Of a stretch of 64,000 bases of DNA, positions 25,370-33,868 are shown one piece after another. Numbering within the stretch: position 1 is the first letter of the stretch; every line of letters begins with the position of its first letter. The position numbers and the translations under genes are program-made. The notes beneath the pieces are model-generated. The model saw only the letters and a program-made list of their open reading frames with translations, did no database searches and was not told the DNA's origin. The stretch comes from Microbacterium pumilum (lineage in GTDB: Bacteria; Actinomycetota; Actinomycetes; Actinomycetales; Microbacteriaceae): contig NZ_BAAAOH010000001.1 of NCBI RefSeq assembly GCF_039530225.1, forward strand, positions 3,286,001-3,350,000. Direction: 5' to 3'.

Positions 25370-28300
25370 GAGGCACTCACCGCCTTGACGGTATGAAGCC
25401 GGCACACCGCGAAGCGGTCGTCGGTGCAGTGCGCGTCGATGTTCGCGATGAAGGATGCCGACGCCATCCCGCGCGCGTCGGCAGCGATCCGCAGCAGGAA
25501 GGCCGTGCGGTCATCGGGCGCCATGGCGGACTGATGCGCGATGCGGTAGTGCGTGTTCTTCAGGGTCTTCGACAGCACGAGGAGCCGGGCGCCGGCGTTG
25601 GTGTGGTCGTGGACCCCCTCGACGAGGCCGGACGTGACCGCCAGCTGATATGCGGCGAGCTGGGCGTCGTGGTGAACCTTCTCGTCCGAGACCCGAGCCT
25701 CGGATCGGCCGGTCTTGAGATCCATCACGACGACTCTCGGCCCGGAGGCGCCGCTGAGCGGCACCGCCTCGCCACGATCGGGTGGATACACCTCGACGCG
25801 GTCGATCGATCCGCTGAGCACCGCCGCGGGCCCCGCGGGCGGCGTCTCATCGTCGCGGACGGCCCACACCCGCGGCTCGACATCCAGGCTCTCGGGCAGT
25901 TCGACGCCGAGCCGGAACCGAGCCTCGGAGCCGATCGCCTCGCCGCCCTCATCCTGGAACCGGCGCAGATAGGAGTGCAGCCTTTCGACGAGCGTGCCCG
26001 CCCACGCGCGCTCTTGACGTTCGAGCCACGGCGCCTCGAACTCGAGCTCGCCCCATCGCTCGTCGACGACGGCCTGGAGCGCGGCGAGATCGCCATCTGG
26101 AGCCGTTTCCATCGCGGCGTGCAGAATCGTGCCCAGACCGGACGAGAACGAGCGCGTGTCGCCGCCGAGGGTGCGCACAGCCCAGTCGAGCCCGCACTTC
26201 TCGAACCCCTCCAGTCGCGAGGGCGATACCCGCACCGGGCCGCGGGCAAGGTCGTGCAGCGGCTCGTCGGACGACGGCGGGCTGATGCCGTACCACTGCT
26301 GAGGGCGGGCGCCTGACACGCCGGCATCGGCGAGCAGTGCGAGCTGTCGGGCGGCGTAGGTCCGGTCCGCGGCATCCGCTGATGTCGTGAGCGTGCGCCG
26401 GTGCGCACTGACGAGACCTCTCAGGGTGAGCGGATGCTCGACCGCGGCGTCGGCGCCGTCATCCGGATCGGGCAGATACGCGAAGAGCGCACTCGGACCC
26501 ATGTCGTCGTCTGATGTGGCTGTCACGACGAGCTGTGACCGGGCCCGCGAGACCGCCCTCACGAAGAGCCGCAGCTCCTCGTGGAGCACTGAACGGCGTC
26601 GGTCGATGACCGCGGGCGCGGGCAGGTCGCGCCCTTCACGCCACGCCATGGCGGCATCCGCGAGCCGCCATCCGTCGAGCAGTCCGCCGCGCAGGCGGGT
26701 GTTGGGCCAGATGCCTTCTTGCACGCCGGCGACCACGACCGCCTCGAACTGCGTGCCCAGGGCCGCCGCCGGTGTCAGCAGCGACACCGCGCCGCTTCGC
26801 TCGGGCGCGGTGAGGAGGTCTTCGGGGACTTCACTGTCGAGGATCTCGCGGATGAACCGGGCCGGCCCCTCATCCGGAGCGCGTTCGACCGCGCGCTTGG
26901 CCGCGCCGAACAGCGCCACGAGCGCATCCAGAGCGCGCGTCGCCTCTTCCGCGAGGGCGCCCGTTCCGCCGGCCTGACGAACCCATCTGCGTTCGAGGCC
27001 GGAGCGCTCCCACACGATCCAGAGAAGCTCGTGGACGGTCGCCCCTCGTGCTGCCTCAGCGTGCACCCGACCCAGGGTCAGAGCGAGCGCTTCGGCCCGG
27101 CGAGCCTCCGGAGCGTCGATCAGGGCGAGCTGCGCAGGCTCGGCGAGCGCCTCGGCCAGAAGGTCGCGCGCTGATCGCGAGCCGCCATCCGCCAGTTCGG
27201 CGACCCGCAAGCGCGCGCGGACGCGCCGGAGCCCGACGGCGTCGAGGCCGCCGTAGGGAGTCACGAGCGCATCTGCGAGCACGTCGGGGTCGCGCGCGAG
27301 GGGCGGCGTCATGCCGATGCGCACGATGCCGACCAGGTCGCGCACCACCGCCTCGCTGCCCAGCGGCCGGGGGACGCTCGCGGCGCGTGTCGGCACCTCA
27401 CGGGCGGCGAGCTCGACTTCGAGCTGAGCGATCTGGCGGGTGTCGTGGGCGATCACCGCGAGCGATTCCCACGGCAGCCTGTGCATCACGTGCCATTCGC
27501 GCAGGGTGCGGGCGATGCGATCGACCTCTTCGAACGGCGACGCCGCGATGATGGTCGAGACGGACGCGTCGTCGTCGATCGGCGGACCCGGCGCGCGGCG
27601 ATGCTCGACGCGGCTGCCGGCACCGATCGACGCCGTGACCGTACGGGTCAGGCGGGTGAGCGAATGCGACGCCCGGTGGGGGATGTCGAGCACGTGCACG
27701 TCGCCGAGCAGTCCGATCAGCTCGTCGAAGAGCTCGGGGCCCGCGCCGCGGAAGGCGCCGGAGCCGATGTCCGGGTCACCGAAGGCCAGGACCGCCAGCC
27801 CGCGCTGCCGGGCCGCTGCCAGCAGGGCGATGCCGCCCCGCGTGAGCTCTTGCGCGTCATCGACCAGCACGACCCGCAGCGTGGCCGCCGGACCGATCGT
27901 CTCGACGTCGCCGGTTGCCAGCAGGCCGGCGGCTTCACGCACGAGTTCGGCGGGATCGCGATGGGAGGGCCGCATGCGGGCGAGCGTGTAGCGGTACTCG
28001 TCGAAGAAGGATGCGGCCGATGACCACGCCGGTCGCTCGTGCTGCGCACCCAGCCGCGCCAAGTCGGCCGGTGCGATGCCGAGCTCGGAGCACTGCGCGG
28101 AGAGAGCGCGCAGTTCGGCGCGGAAGGCGCGCGAGCGGCGGACGTGGTCGCCGAGCCCCTCGGGCCATCGCCCGGCGCCGGTCGCGGCATCCTCCTCATC
28201 ACCGGCGAGGAGGTCGGCGATGATGCGGTCCTGATCGCTCGCGGTGAGCAGCTGCGGGAGTGCGACCTTCGCCGCCACGGCGGCGGACCGCACGAGCTGG

Positions 28301-28596
28301 AAGGCGAACGACGCCGTCGAGCGCGCGAGCGGGCCGGGAGTCGCGAGGTCCAGTCCGGCGCCGAGGCGATCGCGCAGCACAGTCGCGGTCTGGCGCGTGG
28401 GCGTGAGCACGATCAGCTGGTCGGGAGTGAGCAGTCGCTCGTCGAGAAGGCGCTCGACCCGGGCGACGAGCGCCGAGGTCTTGCCGGTTCCGGGGGCGCC
28501 GACCACGACGCCCGATGCGCCGACCGGCAGGTCGACGAGCACGCGCTGCCGCGCGTCCAGCGTGATCGCCGCGCCGGATCCTGCCCTCGACACCAT
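25366..28596 (-). CDS. adnA: AdnA-like helicase-nuclease subunit
   Basis: A 1076-residue partner of AdnB. The N-terminal motor has Walker A GAPGTGKTSALV, but motif II reads VLVDDAQELTRG (DDAQ rather than DExQ) and motif III FGDPDIGSGAFRGA lacks the usual Gln, suggesting a weakened motor. The RecB-like nuclease has the DLKTGR core (VVVMDLKTGRSEARV) followed by DAQLAAYQLAV, preceded by GFEKCGLDWAVRTLGG. The start at 28596 is favoured because TAGCGT (28604-28609) lies 7 nt upstream (leaderless); an ATG at 28617 is possible. Longer in-frame extensions run antisense through DUF3107 and were rejected. Confidence 0.88.
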   Translation of the reverse strand: MVSRAGSGAAITLDARQRVLVDLPVGASGVVVGAPGTGKTSALVARVERLLDERLLTPDQLIVLTPTRQTATVLRDRLGAGLDLATPGPLARSTASFAFQLVRSAAVAAKVALPQLLTASDQDRIIADLLAGDEEDAATGAGRWPEGLGDHVRRSRAFRAELRALSAQCSELGIAPADLARLGAQHERPAWSSAASFFDEYRYTLARMRPSHRDPAELVREAAGLLATGDVETIGPAATLRVVLVDDAQELTRGGIALLAAARQRGLAVLAFGDPDIGSGAFRGAGPELFDELIGLLGDVHVLDIPHRASHSLTRLTRTVTASIGAGSRVEHRRAPGPPIDDDASVSTIIAASPFEEVDRIARTLREWHVMHRLPWESLAVIAHDTRQIAQLEVELAAREVPTRAASVPRPLGSEAVVRDLVGIVRIGMTPPLARDPDVLADALVTPYGGLDAVGLRRVRARLRVAELADGGSRSARDLLAEALAEPAQLALIDAPEARRAEALALTLGRVHAEAARGATVHELLWIVWERSGLERRWVRQAGGTGALAEEATRALDALVALFGAAKRAVERAPDEGPARFIREILDSEVPEDLLTAPERSGAVSLLTPAAALGTQFEAVVVAGVQEGIWPNTRLRGGLLDGWRLADAAMAWREGRDLPAPAVIDRRRSVLHEELRLFVRAVSRARSQLVVTATSDDDMGPSALFAYLPDPDDGADAAVEHPLTLRGLVSAHRRTLTTSADAADRTYAARQLALLADAGVSGARPQQWYGISPPSSDEPLHDLARGPVRVSPSRLEGFEKCGLDWAVRTLGGDTRSFSSGLGTILHAAMETAPDGDLAALQAVVDERWGELEFEAPWLERQERAWAGTLVERLHSYLRRFQDEGGEAIGSEARFRLGVELPESLDVEPRVWAVRDDETPPAGPAAVLSGSIDRVEVYPPDRGEAVPLSGASGPRVVVMDLKTGRSEARVSDEKVHHDAQLAAYQLAVTSGLVEGVHDHTNAGARLLVLSKTLKNTHYRIAHQSAMAPDDRTAFLLRIAADARGMASASFIANIDAHCTDDRFAVCRLHTVKAVSAS

Positions 28597-28679
28597 GACC
28601 TCGACGCTATCGCGCATGGCCGACAGCGCCGTTCGCCGACAGCGTGCATCACGCGGCCGGACGCCCCTCACGCGTGTCG

Positions 28680-28685
28680 TAGAGT
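28680..28685 (+). promoter_or_regulatory. -10 box of the DUF3107 gene
   Basis: TAGAGT lies 74 nt upstream of the GTG start in the gap divergent from adnA. It would give a leader of about 65 nt containing AGGAAGG. No clear -35 was identified. Confidence 0.4.
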
Positions 28686-28759
28686 TGCCATGCGCACCCG
28701 CCATGGGCGGATCGACGCACCGCAGGGGAAAGCCCGCACAGCATGAGGAAGGCACTGAC

Positions 28760-28984
28760 GTGGAGATCCGCATCGGCATCGCGAACACCGGTCGCGAGCT
28801 CAGCTTCGAGACCAACGAGGCCGCTGCGGCCGTGAAGAAGACGATCTCGAGCGCTCTCGACGCAGGGGCGACCCACATCAGCCTCTCCGACAGCAAGGGC
28901 AACGCGTACATCGTCCCCACTGCGGGTCTCGCCTACGTCGAGCTGGGCAGCGAAGAGTCCCGCCGCGTCGGCTTCGTCGCCTGA
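28760..28984 (+). CDS. DUF3107 family small protein
   Basis: A 74-residue protein beginning with GTG (VEIRIGIANTGRELSFETN) and AGGAAGG 7 nt upstream. It matches DUF3107, the family of the mycobacterial 9.4-kDa protein TB9.4. It looks like a compact mixed alpha/beta protein (IRIGIAN, IVPTAGLAYVELG) with no cysteines or membrane segment. Function is unknown. It is followed after 10 bp by a small membrane protein gene and is probably cotranscribed with it. Confidence 0.88.
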   Translation: MEIRIGIANTGRELSFETNEAAAAVKKTISSALDAGATHISLSDSKGNAYIVPTAGLAYVELGSEESRRVGFVA

Positions 28985-28994
28985 GCACCGAGTC

Positions 28995-29285
28995 ATGCAG
29001 ATCCTCATCGCCCTGATCGTCGGCGCGGTCATCGGAATCGGCGTGCACTTCCAGCTGGGCGAGCGGGTCACGCGAGGCGTGGTCCTGGGTCCCATCGTCG
29101 GCGCGCTGTCGGCCGGACTCGCCTGGATGCTCCTCACCTGGGCCGGAGTCGGGATCGACACGCCGTGGCCGTGGCTTGCGGCGCTCATCGTCCCGATCGT
29201 CGTGACCTACCCGGTCCTGATCCTCCTCACCCGCGCACGCGTCGCCCACGACAAGCGCGAGCGCGTCCGGCTCAAGATCGGCTGA
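28995..29285 (+). CDS. Small membrane protein, unknown function
   Basis: A 96-residue protein with three predicted membrane helices (residues 1-18, about 28-50 and 59-78) and a short basic C-terminal tail. No conserved catalytic motif is visible. It starts 10 bp after DUF3107, giving a likely two-gene unit. Confidence 0.75.
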   Translation: MQILIALIVGAVIGIGVHFQLGERVTRGVVLGPIVGALSAGLAWMLLTWAGVGIDTPWPWLAALIVPIVVTYPVLILLTRARVAHDKRERVRLKIG

Positions 29286-29312
29286 CGCCGAGACAGAGGC
29301 GGATGCCGCGGC

Positions 29313-30029
29313 TCAGGCCGCGAGCCCCATCCGGTCCATCCGTCGCGAGTGGGCCGCCATGAGCTCTGTGAACACGGGCTCGACCTTCTCCTCATCCTCG
29401 ACGAGGAGCGTCGTCGGCCGCAGCGCGGCTCGCGCGATCAGGAGGGTGTCGCCGACCAGGCGCCGCCCCCACAGCGCGAGCAGGGCCTTCCACTCCGGAT
29501 CGCTGGCGATGGTCGCCGCGATGATGTCGACGATCGCCTCGCGATCATCGTCACCGCGCAGGATCCGCGCGACGCGGCGACCGGTCTCGCCGTAGCTCGC
29601 CGACAGCGCGAGGTAGAAGTCGTCGAGCATCCCGGCCGTGATGTGCACCGACAGCATGGTCTCCTGCGGGCGCACGCCGTGGGTGGCACGCCGGAATGCG
29701 TCCAGCGGCTCGCGGAACGGAAGCATCAGTTCGGTCGGATCGTCACCGCGGTCGCGGATGAGGGCGACGAGCGCCTCGTGCTTGGTCAGGGCCGCGCCGG
29801 CCGCACGCGACAGGGAGTCCTTCTGCGCGAGTTCGGGCGTCGAAGCGATCAGCTCGCTCAAGGTCTCGAAGTACCCGAGCTGCAGGTAGGCCGCCTGGCC
29901 GAGGAACGTGTCGATTTCGGGTGCGAGCTCTTCGAAGTCGACCCTGGTCGCGTCGCCGAGGTCGCCGCGGGAACGCAAAGACAATGCGCGCTCGCCCTTG
30001 CGCGGACGCTGCCAGAACCACGTGACCAC
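29313..30029 (-). CDS. Ferritin-like-fold protein (MiaE_2 / tRNA hydroxylase-like)
   Basis: A 238-residue mostly helical protein. Acidic and His residues placed as in ferritin-like di-iron proteins occur in LGYFETLSELIA, ALTKHEALVALI, HITAGMLDDFYLALSASYGETGR and the C-terminal MAAHSRRMDRMG. It fits the MiaE_2 family of ferritin-like proteins annotated by similarity to tRNA-(ms2io6A) hydroxylase; activity on tRNA is unproven. GTG 30029 lies 7 nt after TAGGCT (30037-30042), supporting a leaderless transcript. It is convergent with the DUF3107 unit. Confidence 0.82.
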   Translation of the reverse strand: MVTWFWQRPRKGERALSLRSRGDLGDATRVDFEELAPEIDTFLGQAAYLQLGYFETLSELIASTPELAQKDSLSRAAGAALTKHEALVALIRDRGDDPTELMLPFREPLDAFRRATHGVRPQETMLSVHITAGMLDDFYLALSASYGETGRRVARILRGDDDREAIVDIIAATIASDPEWKALLALWGRRLVGDTLLIARAALRPTTLLVEDEEKVEPVFTELMAAHSRRMDRMGLAA

Positions 30030-30209
30030 GGCCACCAGCCTAGGCCCACACCCCGTCACCACCCCCGGAGAGGCAAGCAGACGGCGCGCCCGGTATCCTT
30101 AGGGAGTCCCCGGCGTCGGATCGGGGCCCCCGCGCCTGTGGCTGAGTGAATGGCGTGGATCCATCCCCACCTCCCGGGCGACATCTCACCGCCCAGACAG
30201 GCATTCATC

Positions 30210-31703
30210 GTGACGACCTTCGCCGAACTCGGCGTGGACCAGGACATCGTCGAGACTCTCGCCGCAAAGGGCATCGTCGACGCATTCCCGATCCAAGAGC
30301 AGACCATTCCCCTCGGCCTCCCCGGTCAGGACATCATCGGCCAGGCGAAGACGGGCACCGGCAAGACCTTCGGGTTCGGCATCCCGGTCGTCCAGAGACT
30401 CGGGCTCAACCCTGAGCACGGCGTCAAGGCACTGATCGTGGTGCCGACCCGCGAACTGTGCGTGCAGGTCTACGAAGACATCGACATGCTCACCTCCGGC
30501 CGCAGCACGAGCGTCGTCGCGATCTACGGCGGCAAGGCCTACGAAGGCCAGATCGAGCAGCTCCAGGCCGGCGCTCAGATCGTCGTCGGCACCCCGGGCC
30601 GGCTGATCGACCTGAACAACCAGCGCCTCCTCGACCTGTCGCACGCGACCGAGGTCGTGCTGGACGAGGCCGACAAGATGCTCGACCTCGGGTTCCTCCC
30701 CGACATCGAGAAGATCTTCCAGAAGGTTCCGGCGATCCGCCACACGCAGCTGTTCTCCGCGACCATGCCGGGGCCGATCGTCGCGCTGGCACGCCGGTTC
30801 ATGTCGAACCCGATCCACATCCGCGCGACCGACCCCGACGAGGGACTCACGCAGGCCAACATCCGTCACCTCGTGTACCGCGCGCACTCGCTCGACAAGG
30901 ACGAGGTCATCGCCCGCATCCTGCAGGCCGACGGCCGTGGCAAGACCGTCGTCTTCACGCGCACCAAGCGCGCCGCCCAGCGCCTGTCCGACGAGCTCGG
31001 CGATCGCGGCTTCAACACGGCATCCGTCCACGGCGACATGAGCCAGGAGGCGCGGGAGCGCTCGATGGCCGCGTTCAAGGCCGGCAAGAAGGATGTCCTC
31101 ATCGCGACCGACGTCGCAGCCCGCGGCATCGACGTGGACGACGTGACGCACGTGATCAACCACACGATCCCCGACGACGAGAAGACCTACCTGCACCGCG
31201 CCGGCCGCACGGGCCGCGCCGGCAAGACCGGCATCGCCGTCACGTTCGTCGACTGGGACGACCTGCACAAGTGGGCTCTGATCAACCGCGCCCTCGAGTT
31301 CGGTCAGCCCGAGCCGACCGAGACCTACTCGTCGAGCCCGCACCTGTTCGACGACCTCGACATCCCTGCAGGCACCAAGGGACGCATCGCGACCGCGCCG
31401 AAGACGCAGACCGTGAAGACTCAGGATGCCGCTCCGGCCAAGGACGGCTCCGGCGCGCCCCGCGCACGCCGTCGCCGTCGCACCGACGGCGCCGCGGGTG
31501 GCTCCGGATCGGGTTCGACCGGACCCGCTGCCCGCAGCGCTGCTCCCGACGTCCCCGCCGACCACGGCTCGAACGACGCGGCCGAGGGCGAAGGCACGCA
31601 CGACGGAGGCGGCAGCGAGCATCACGACGGAAATGCCGCCCCGCGTCGCCGTCGCCGTCGTCGCGGCGGCTCGCGCGGGGGCGCACCCGTCGCCGGGGCC
31701 TGA
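30210..31703 (+). CDS. DEAD-box RNA helicase
   Basis: A 497-residue helicase. Motifs in order: Q motif FPIQEQ (26-31), Walker A AKTGTGKT (46-53), PTREL (79-83), TPGR (128-131), DEAD (152-155), SAT (183-185) and HRAGRTGR (329-336). The tail from about 400 is rich in Arg, Gly, Pro and Ala (clusters such as RARRRRR and PRRRRRRRG) and probably binds RNA. Expected roles are ribosome assembly, RNA decay or cold adaptation. The GTG at 30210 begins the conserved TTFAELGV; the 20 in-frame codons upstream look non-coding. A long inverted repeat follows the stop. Confidence 0.93.
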   Translation: MTTFAELGVDQDIVETLAAKGIVDAFPIQEQTIPLGLPGQDIIGQAKTGTGKTFGFGIPVVQRLGLNPEHGVKALIVVPTRELCVQVYEDIDMLTSGRSTSVVAIYGGKAYEGQIEQLQAGAQIVVGTPGRLIDLNNQRLLDLSHATEVVLDEADKMLDLGFLPDIEKIFQKVPAIRHTQLFSATMPGPIVALARRFMSNPIHIRATDPDEGLTQANIRHLVYRAHSLDKDEVIARILQADGRGKTVVFTRTKRAAQRLSDELGDRGFNTASVHGDMSQEARERSMAAFKAGKKDVLIATDVAARGIDVDDVTHVINHTIPDDEKTYLHRAGRTGRAGKTGIAVTFVDWDDLHKWALINRALEFGQPEPTETYSSSPHLFDDLDIPAGTKGRIATAPKTQTVKTQDAAPAKDGSGAPRARRRRRTDGAAGGSGSGSTGPAARSAAPDVPADHGSNDAAEGEGTHDGGGSEHHDGNAAPRRRRRRRGGSRGGAPVAGA

Positions 31704-31726
31704 GCCGCGGCATCCGCTCGACGGCT

Positions 31727-31792
31727 TCAGGTGAATCGACCGATTCAGGACGATTCGGCGTCGGAACCTCCTGAATTCGCCGAATCACCTGA
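31727..31792. terminator. Two-tier inverted repeat between convergent helicase and PHP genes
   Basis: Outer 8-bp arms TCAGGTGA (31727-31734) and TCACCTGA (31785-31792) are perfect. After 8-nt half-matching segments, inner arms ATTCAGGA (31743-31750) and TCCTGAAT (31769-31776) are again perfect. It sits between two convergent stops, the position of a bidirectional terminator, but there is no clear T-tract. Confidence 0.55.
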
Positions 31793-31822
31793 TCTGGATG
31801 ACACGGCCACCGCGCGGAAACG

Positions 31823-32686
31823 TCAGGGGTAGACCGGTGCGGTCCCGGTCGACTGGTCGATGATGCGCGCGACCATGTCGTCGTCGGTCGTGTTCTCCGC
31901 CGGCTGGTTCGGCTTGCCGAGCCCGTGGTAATCACTCGAGCCGGTGATGATGAGGTCTCGCTCGCTCGCCAGGCGGCGGAGGGTGCGGATGCCGCTCTCG
32001 AGGTTCTCGCGGTGGCCGAGCTCGAATCCGCCGAGGCCGGCGGCCAGCATGCGGTCGAGCAGGGGCTTCGGCAGCACCCCCGCCCTGCCTGCGGGATGCG
32101 CGATGATCGCGACGCCGCCTGCTCCCACGACAAGCTCCACCGCCGTGACCGGATCGGGTGCGTAGAGCGCGACGTAGTAGTCGCCGCGGGGGCTCAGGAT
32201 GCTCGAGAACGCCTCGGCGCGGTCGCGCACCAGGCCACGCGCGACGAGCGCATCGGCGATGTGCGGACGCCCGACCGTCGCGCCGTCGGAGGTCTGCGCG
32301 ACGATGTCGTCCCATTCCAGGTCGTAGTCGCGCCCGATGCGGTCGGCCATGATCCGCGCACGATCCAGGCGTGACGAGCGGATGCGGTCGGTCATGGCTC
32401 GCAGCGACACATCGTCGGGATCGACGAGATAGGCGAGCACGTGGACGCTCCGCCACTCATGCCGAGCCGACAGCTCCATACCCGGGATGAGCGTCATGCC
32501 GAGGGATGCCGCCGCCTCGGCCGCCTCGGCCCAGCCCGATGTCGTGTCATGGTCGGTGAGTGCCGCCGTTCGCACGCCATGCCGGTGCGCAGCCGCCATC
32601 ACTTGCGAGGGAGACTCCGTGCCATCGGAGTGGACGGAGTGCAGATGAAGGTCGCTCGGCCCTACGAAGCGTCGCGTCCCCTGCAC
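31823..32686 (-). CDS. PHP-domain phosphoesterase (RNase AM/TrpH-like)
   Basis: A 287-residue protein with the four PHP metal-binding motifs: DLHLHSVHSDG (about 14-24), LTDHDT, the Glu in IPGMELSA, IIAHPA and GSSDYHG near the C-terminus. Members of this group (E. coli YciV/TrpH) are 5'-3' exoribonucleases or 3',5'-nucleoside bisphosphate phosphatases; both are plausible. GTG 32686 is supported by TACGCT (32693-32698) 6 nt upstream. Confidence 0.9.
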   Translation of the reverse strand: MQGTRRFVGPSDLHLHSVHSDGTESPSQVMAAAHRHGVRTAALTDHDTTSGWAEAAEAAASLGMTLIPGMELSARHEWRSVHVLAYLVDPDDVSLRAMTDRIRSSRLDRARIMADRIGRDYDLEWDDIVAQTSDGATVGRPHIADALVARGLVRDRAEAFSSILSPRGDYYVALYAPDPVTAVELVVGAGGVAIIAHPAGRAGVLPKPLLDRMLAAGLGGFELGHRENLESGIRTLRRLASERDLIITGSSDYHGLGKPNQPAENTTDDDMVARIIDQSTGTAPVYP

Positions 32687-32809
32687 GTTCCGAGCGTAGC
32701 GCGCGGCGCAGACGCACCGACTCCGCGCCGGCAGCGATCGCCTGCGCGACACCGTGACACGGTGTGTGCGCTGACGGATCTCTCAGCCTGCTGACATAGA
32801 GTCGCGGTC

Positions 32810-33829
32810 GTGCTGCGCCTCGTGGGGATCCTGGTGACCGTGCTGTTCGCGGTCGGCGCGGCGGTCCTCACATGGCCGTCCTTCTTCCGCGTCGAGCGGC
32901 ACTATCCGATCGCGCAGATCATCTCCTTCCGCGGCGTCGTTGTGCTCGGCTTCGCGGTGCTGATGGTCATCGCGCTGCTCCTGGCGATCGCGCGCCCGAT
33001 CCGCGGGCTCGCCCTTTCGATCGCCCTCGTCGCAGGTCTCGCGGCCGTCGCCGGCGGCATCACGATGTGGTCGCGGGGACTCGGCACCGACACGCTTCCG
33101 GCAAAGACCGAGAGCAGCATCCGCGTCATGACGTGGAACACCGCCGGCTCGGCCACATCGGCCGAAACCGTGGCGCGGATCGCCGTCGCGATGGATGCCG
33201 ACATCGTGACGCTGCCCGAGACGACGATCGAGACCGGCGAGCAGGTCGCCATCGCGATGGGCGAGCTCGGACACCCGATGTGGGCGCACCACGCCGAATA
33301 CGGCACGGACGGGTGGGATGCCCGTTCGACGACGCTGCTCATCTCTCCGGATCTCGGCGACTACGCCGTCATCGAGTCGTCGCAGGACGGGTCGAGCAAC
33401 ACCTCGACGCTGCCGAGCGCCGTCGCGATGCCGACCTCGGGCGACGGCCCGATCGTCGTGGCGGCGCACGCCGTCGCCCCGCGGCCGAGCTACATGCAGC
33501 ACTGGCGAGACGACCTGCAGTGGCTGGCCGACCAGTGCTCCACCGCCAACGTCATCATGGCCGGCGATTTCAACGCCACCGTCGATCACATGGGCCAGCT
33601 CGGGGTCGACGGCGGCGCACTCGGGCTGTGCCACGACACCGCGAGCGACACGGGCAACGGTGCGATCGGCACCTGGTCCACCGACATGCCGGCTCTGCTC
33701 GGCGCGCCGATCGACCACGTGATGGCCTCGTCGGGATGGAAGGCGACAGGCTCGCTCGTGCTCCGGTCGCTCGGCGACTCGACGAGCGACCACCGGCCGC
33801 TCATCGTGCAGCTCGAGCCCGCCGGCTGA
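32810..33829 (+). CDS. Membrane-anchored endonuclease/exonuclease/phosphatase-fold protein
   Basis: A 339-residue protein. Three N-terminal membrane helices (about 3-22, 42-61, 66-86) anchor an extracytoplasmic EEP domain: RVMTWNTAG (Asn ligand), DIVTLPETT (catalytic Glu), MAGDFNAT (Asp/Asn pair), and the C-terminal IDHVM plus TSDHRPLIV. The EEP family includes nucleases, sphingomyelinases and inositol phosphatases; the outward location suggests an extracellular phosphodiester substrate. GTG 32810 lies 7 nt after TAGAGT (32797-32802). Confidence 0.88.
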   Translation: MLRLVGILVTVLFAVGAAVLTWPSFFRVERHYPIAQIISFRGVVVLGFAVLMVIALLLAIARPIRGLALSIALVAGLAAVAGGITMWSRGLGTDTLPAKTESSIRVMTWNTAGSATSAETVARIAVAMDADIVTLPETTIETGEQVAIAMGELGHPMWAHHAEYGTDGWDARSTTLLISPDLGDYAVIESSQDGSSNTSTLPSAVAMPTSGDGPIVVAAHAVAPRPSYMQHWRDDLQWLADQCSTANVIMAGDFNATVDHMGQLGVDGGALGLCHDTASDTGNGAIGTWSTDMPALLGAPIDHVMASSGWKATGSLVLRSLGDSTSDHRPLIVQLEPAG

Positions 33830-33868
33830 GCCCGGGCGGCGATTTCGCCGGCGTGCGAGACTTGATGC

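Noticed and set aside
28597..28920. N-terminal extension of AdnA by 108 codons
   Set aside because: It runs antisense through the DUF3107 gene, and a leaderless start at 28596 fits better.
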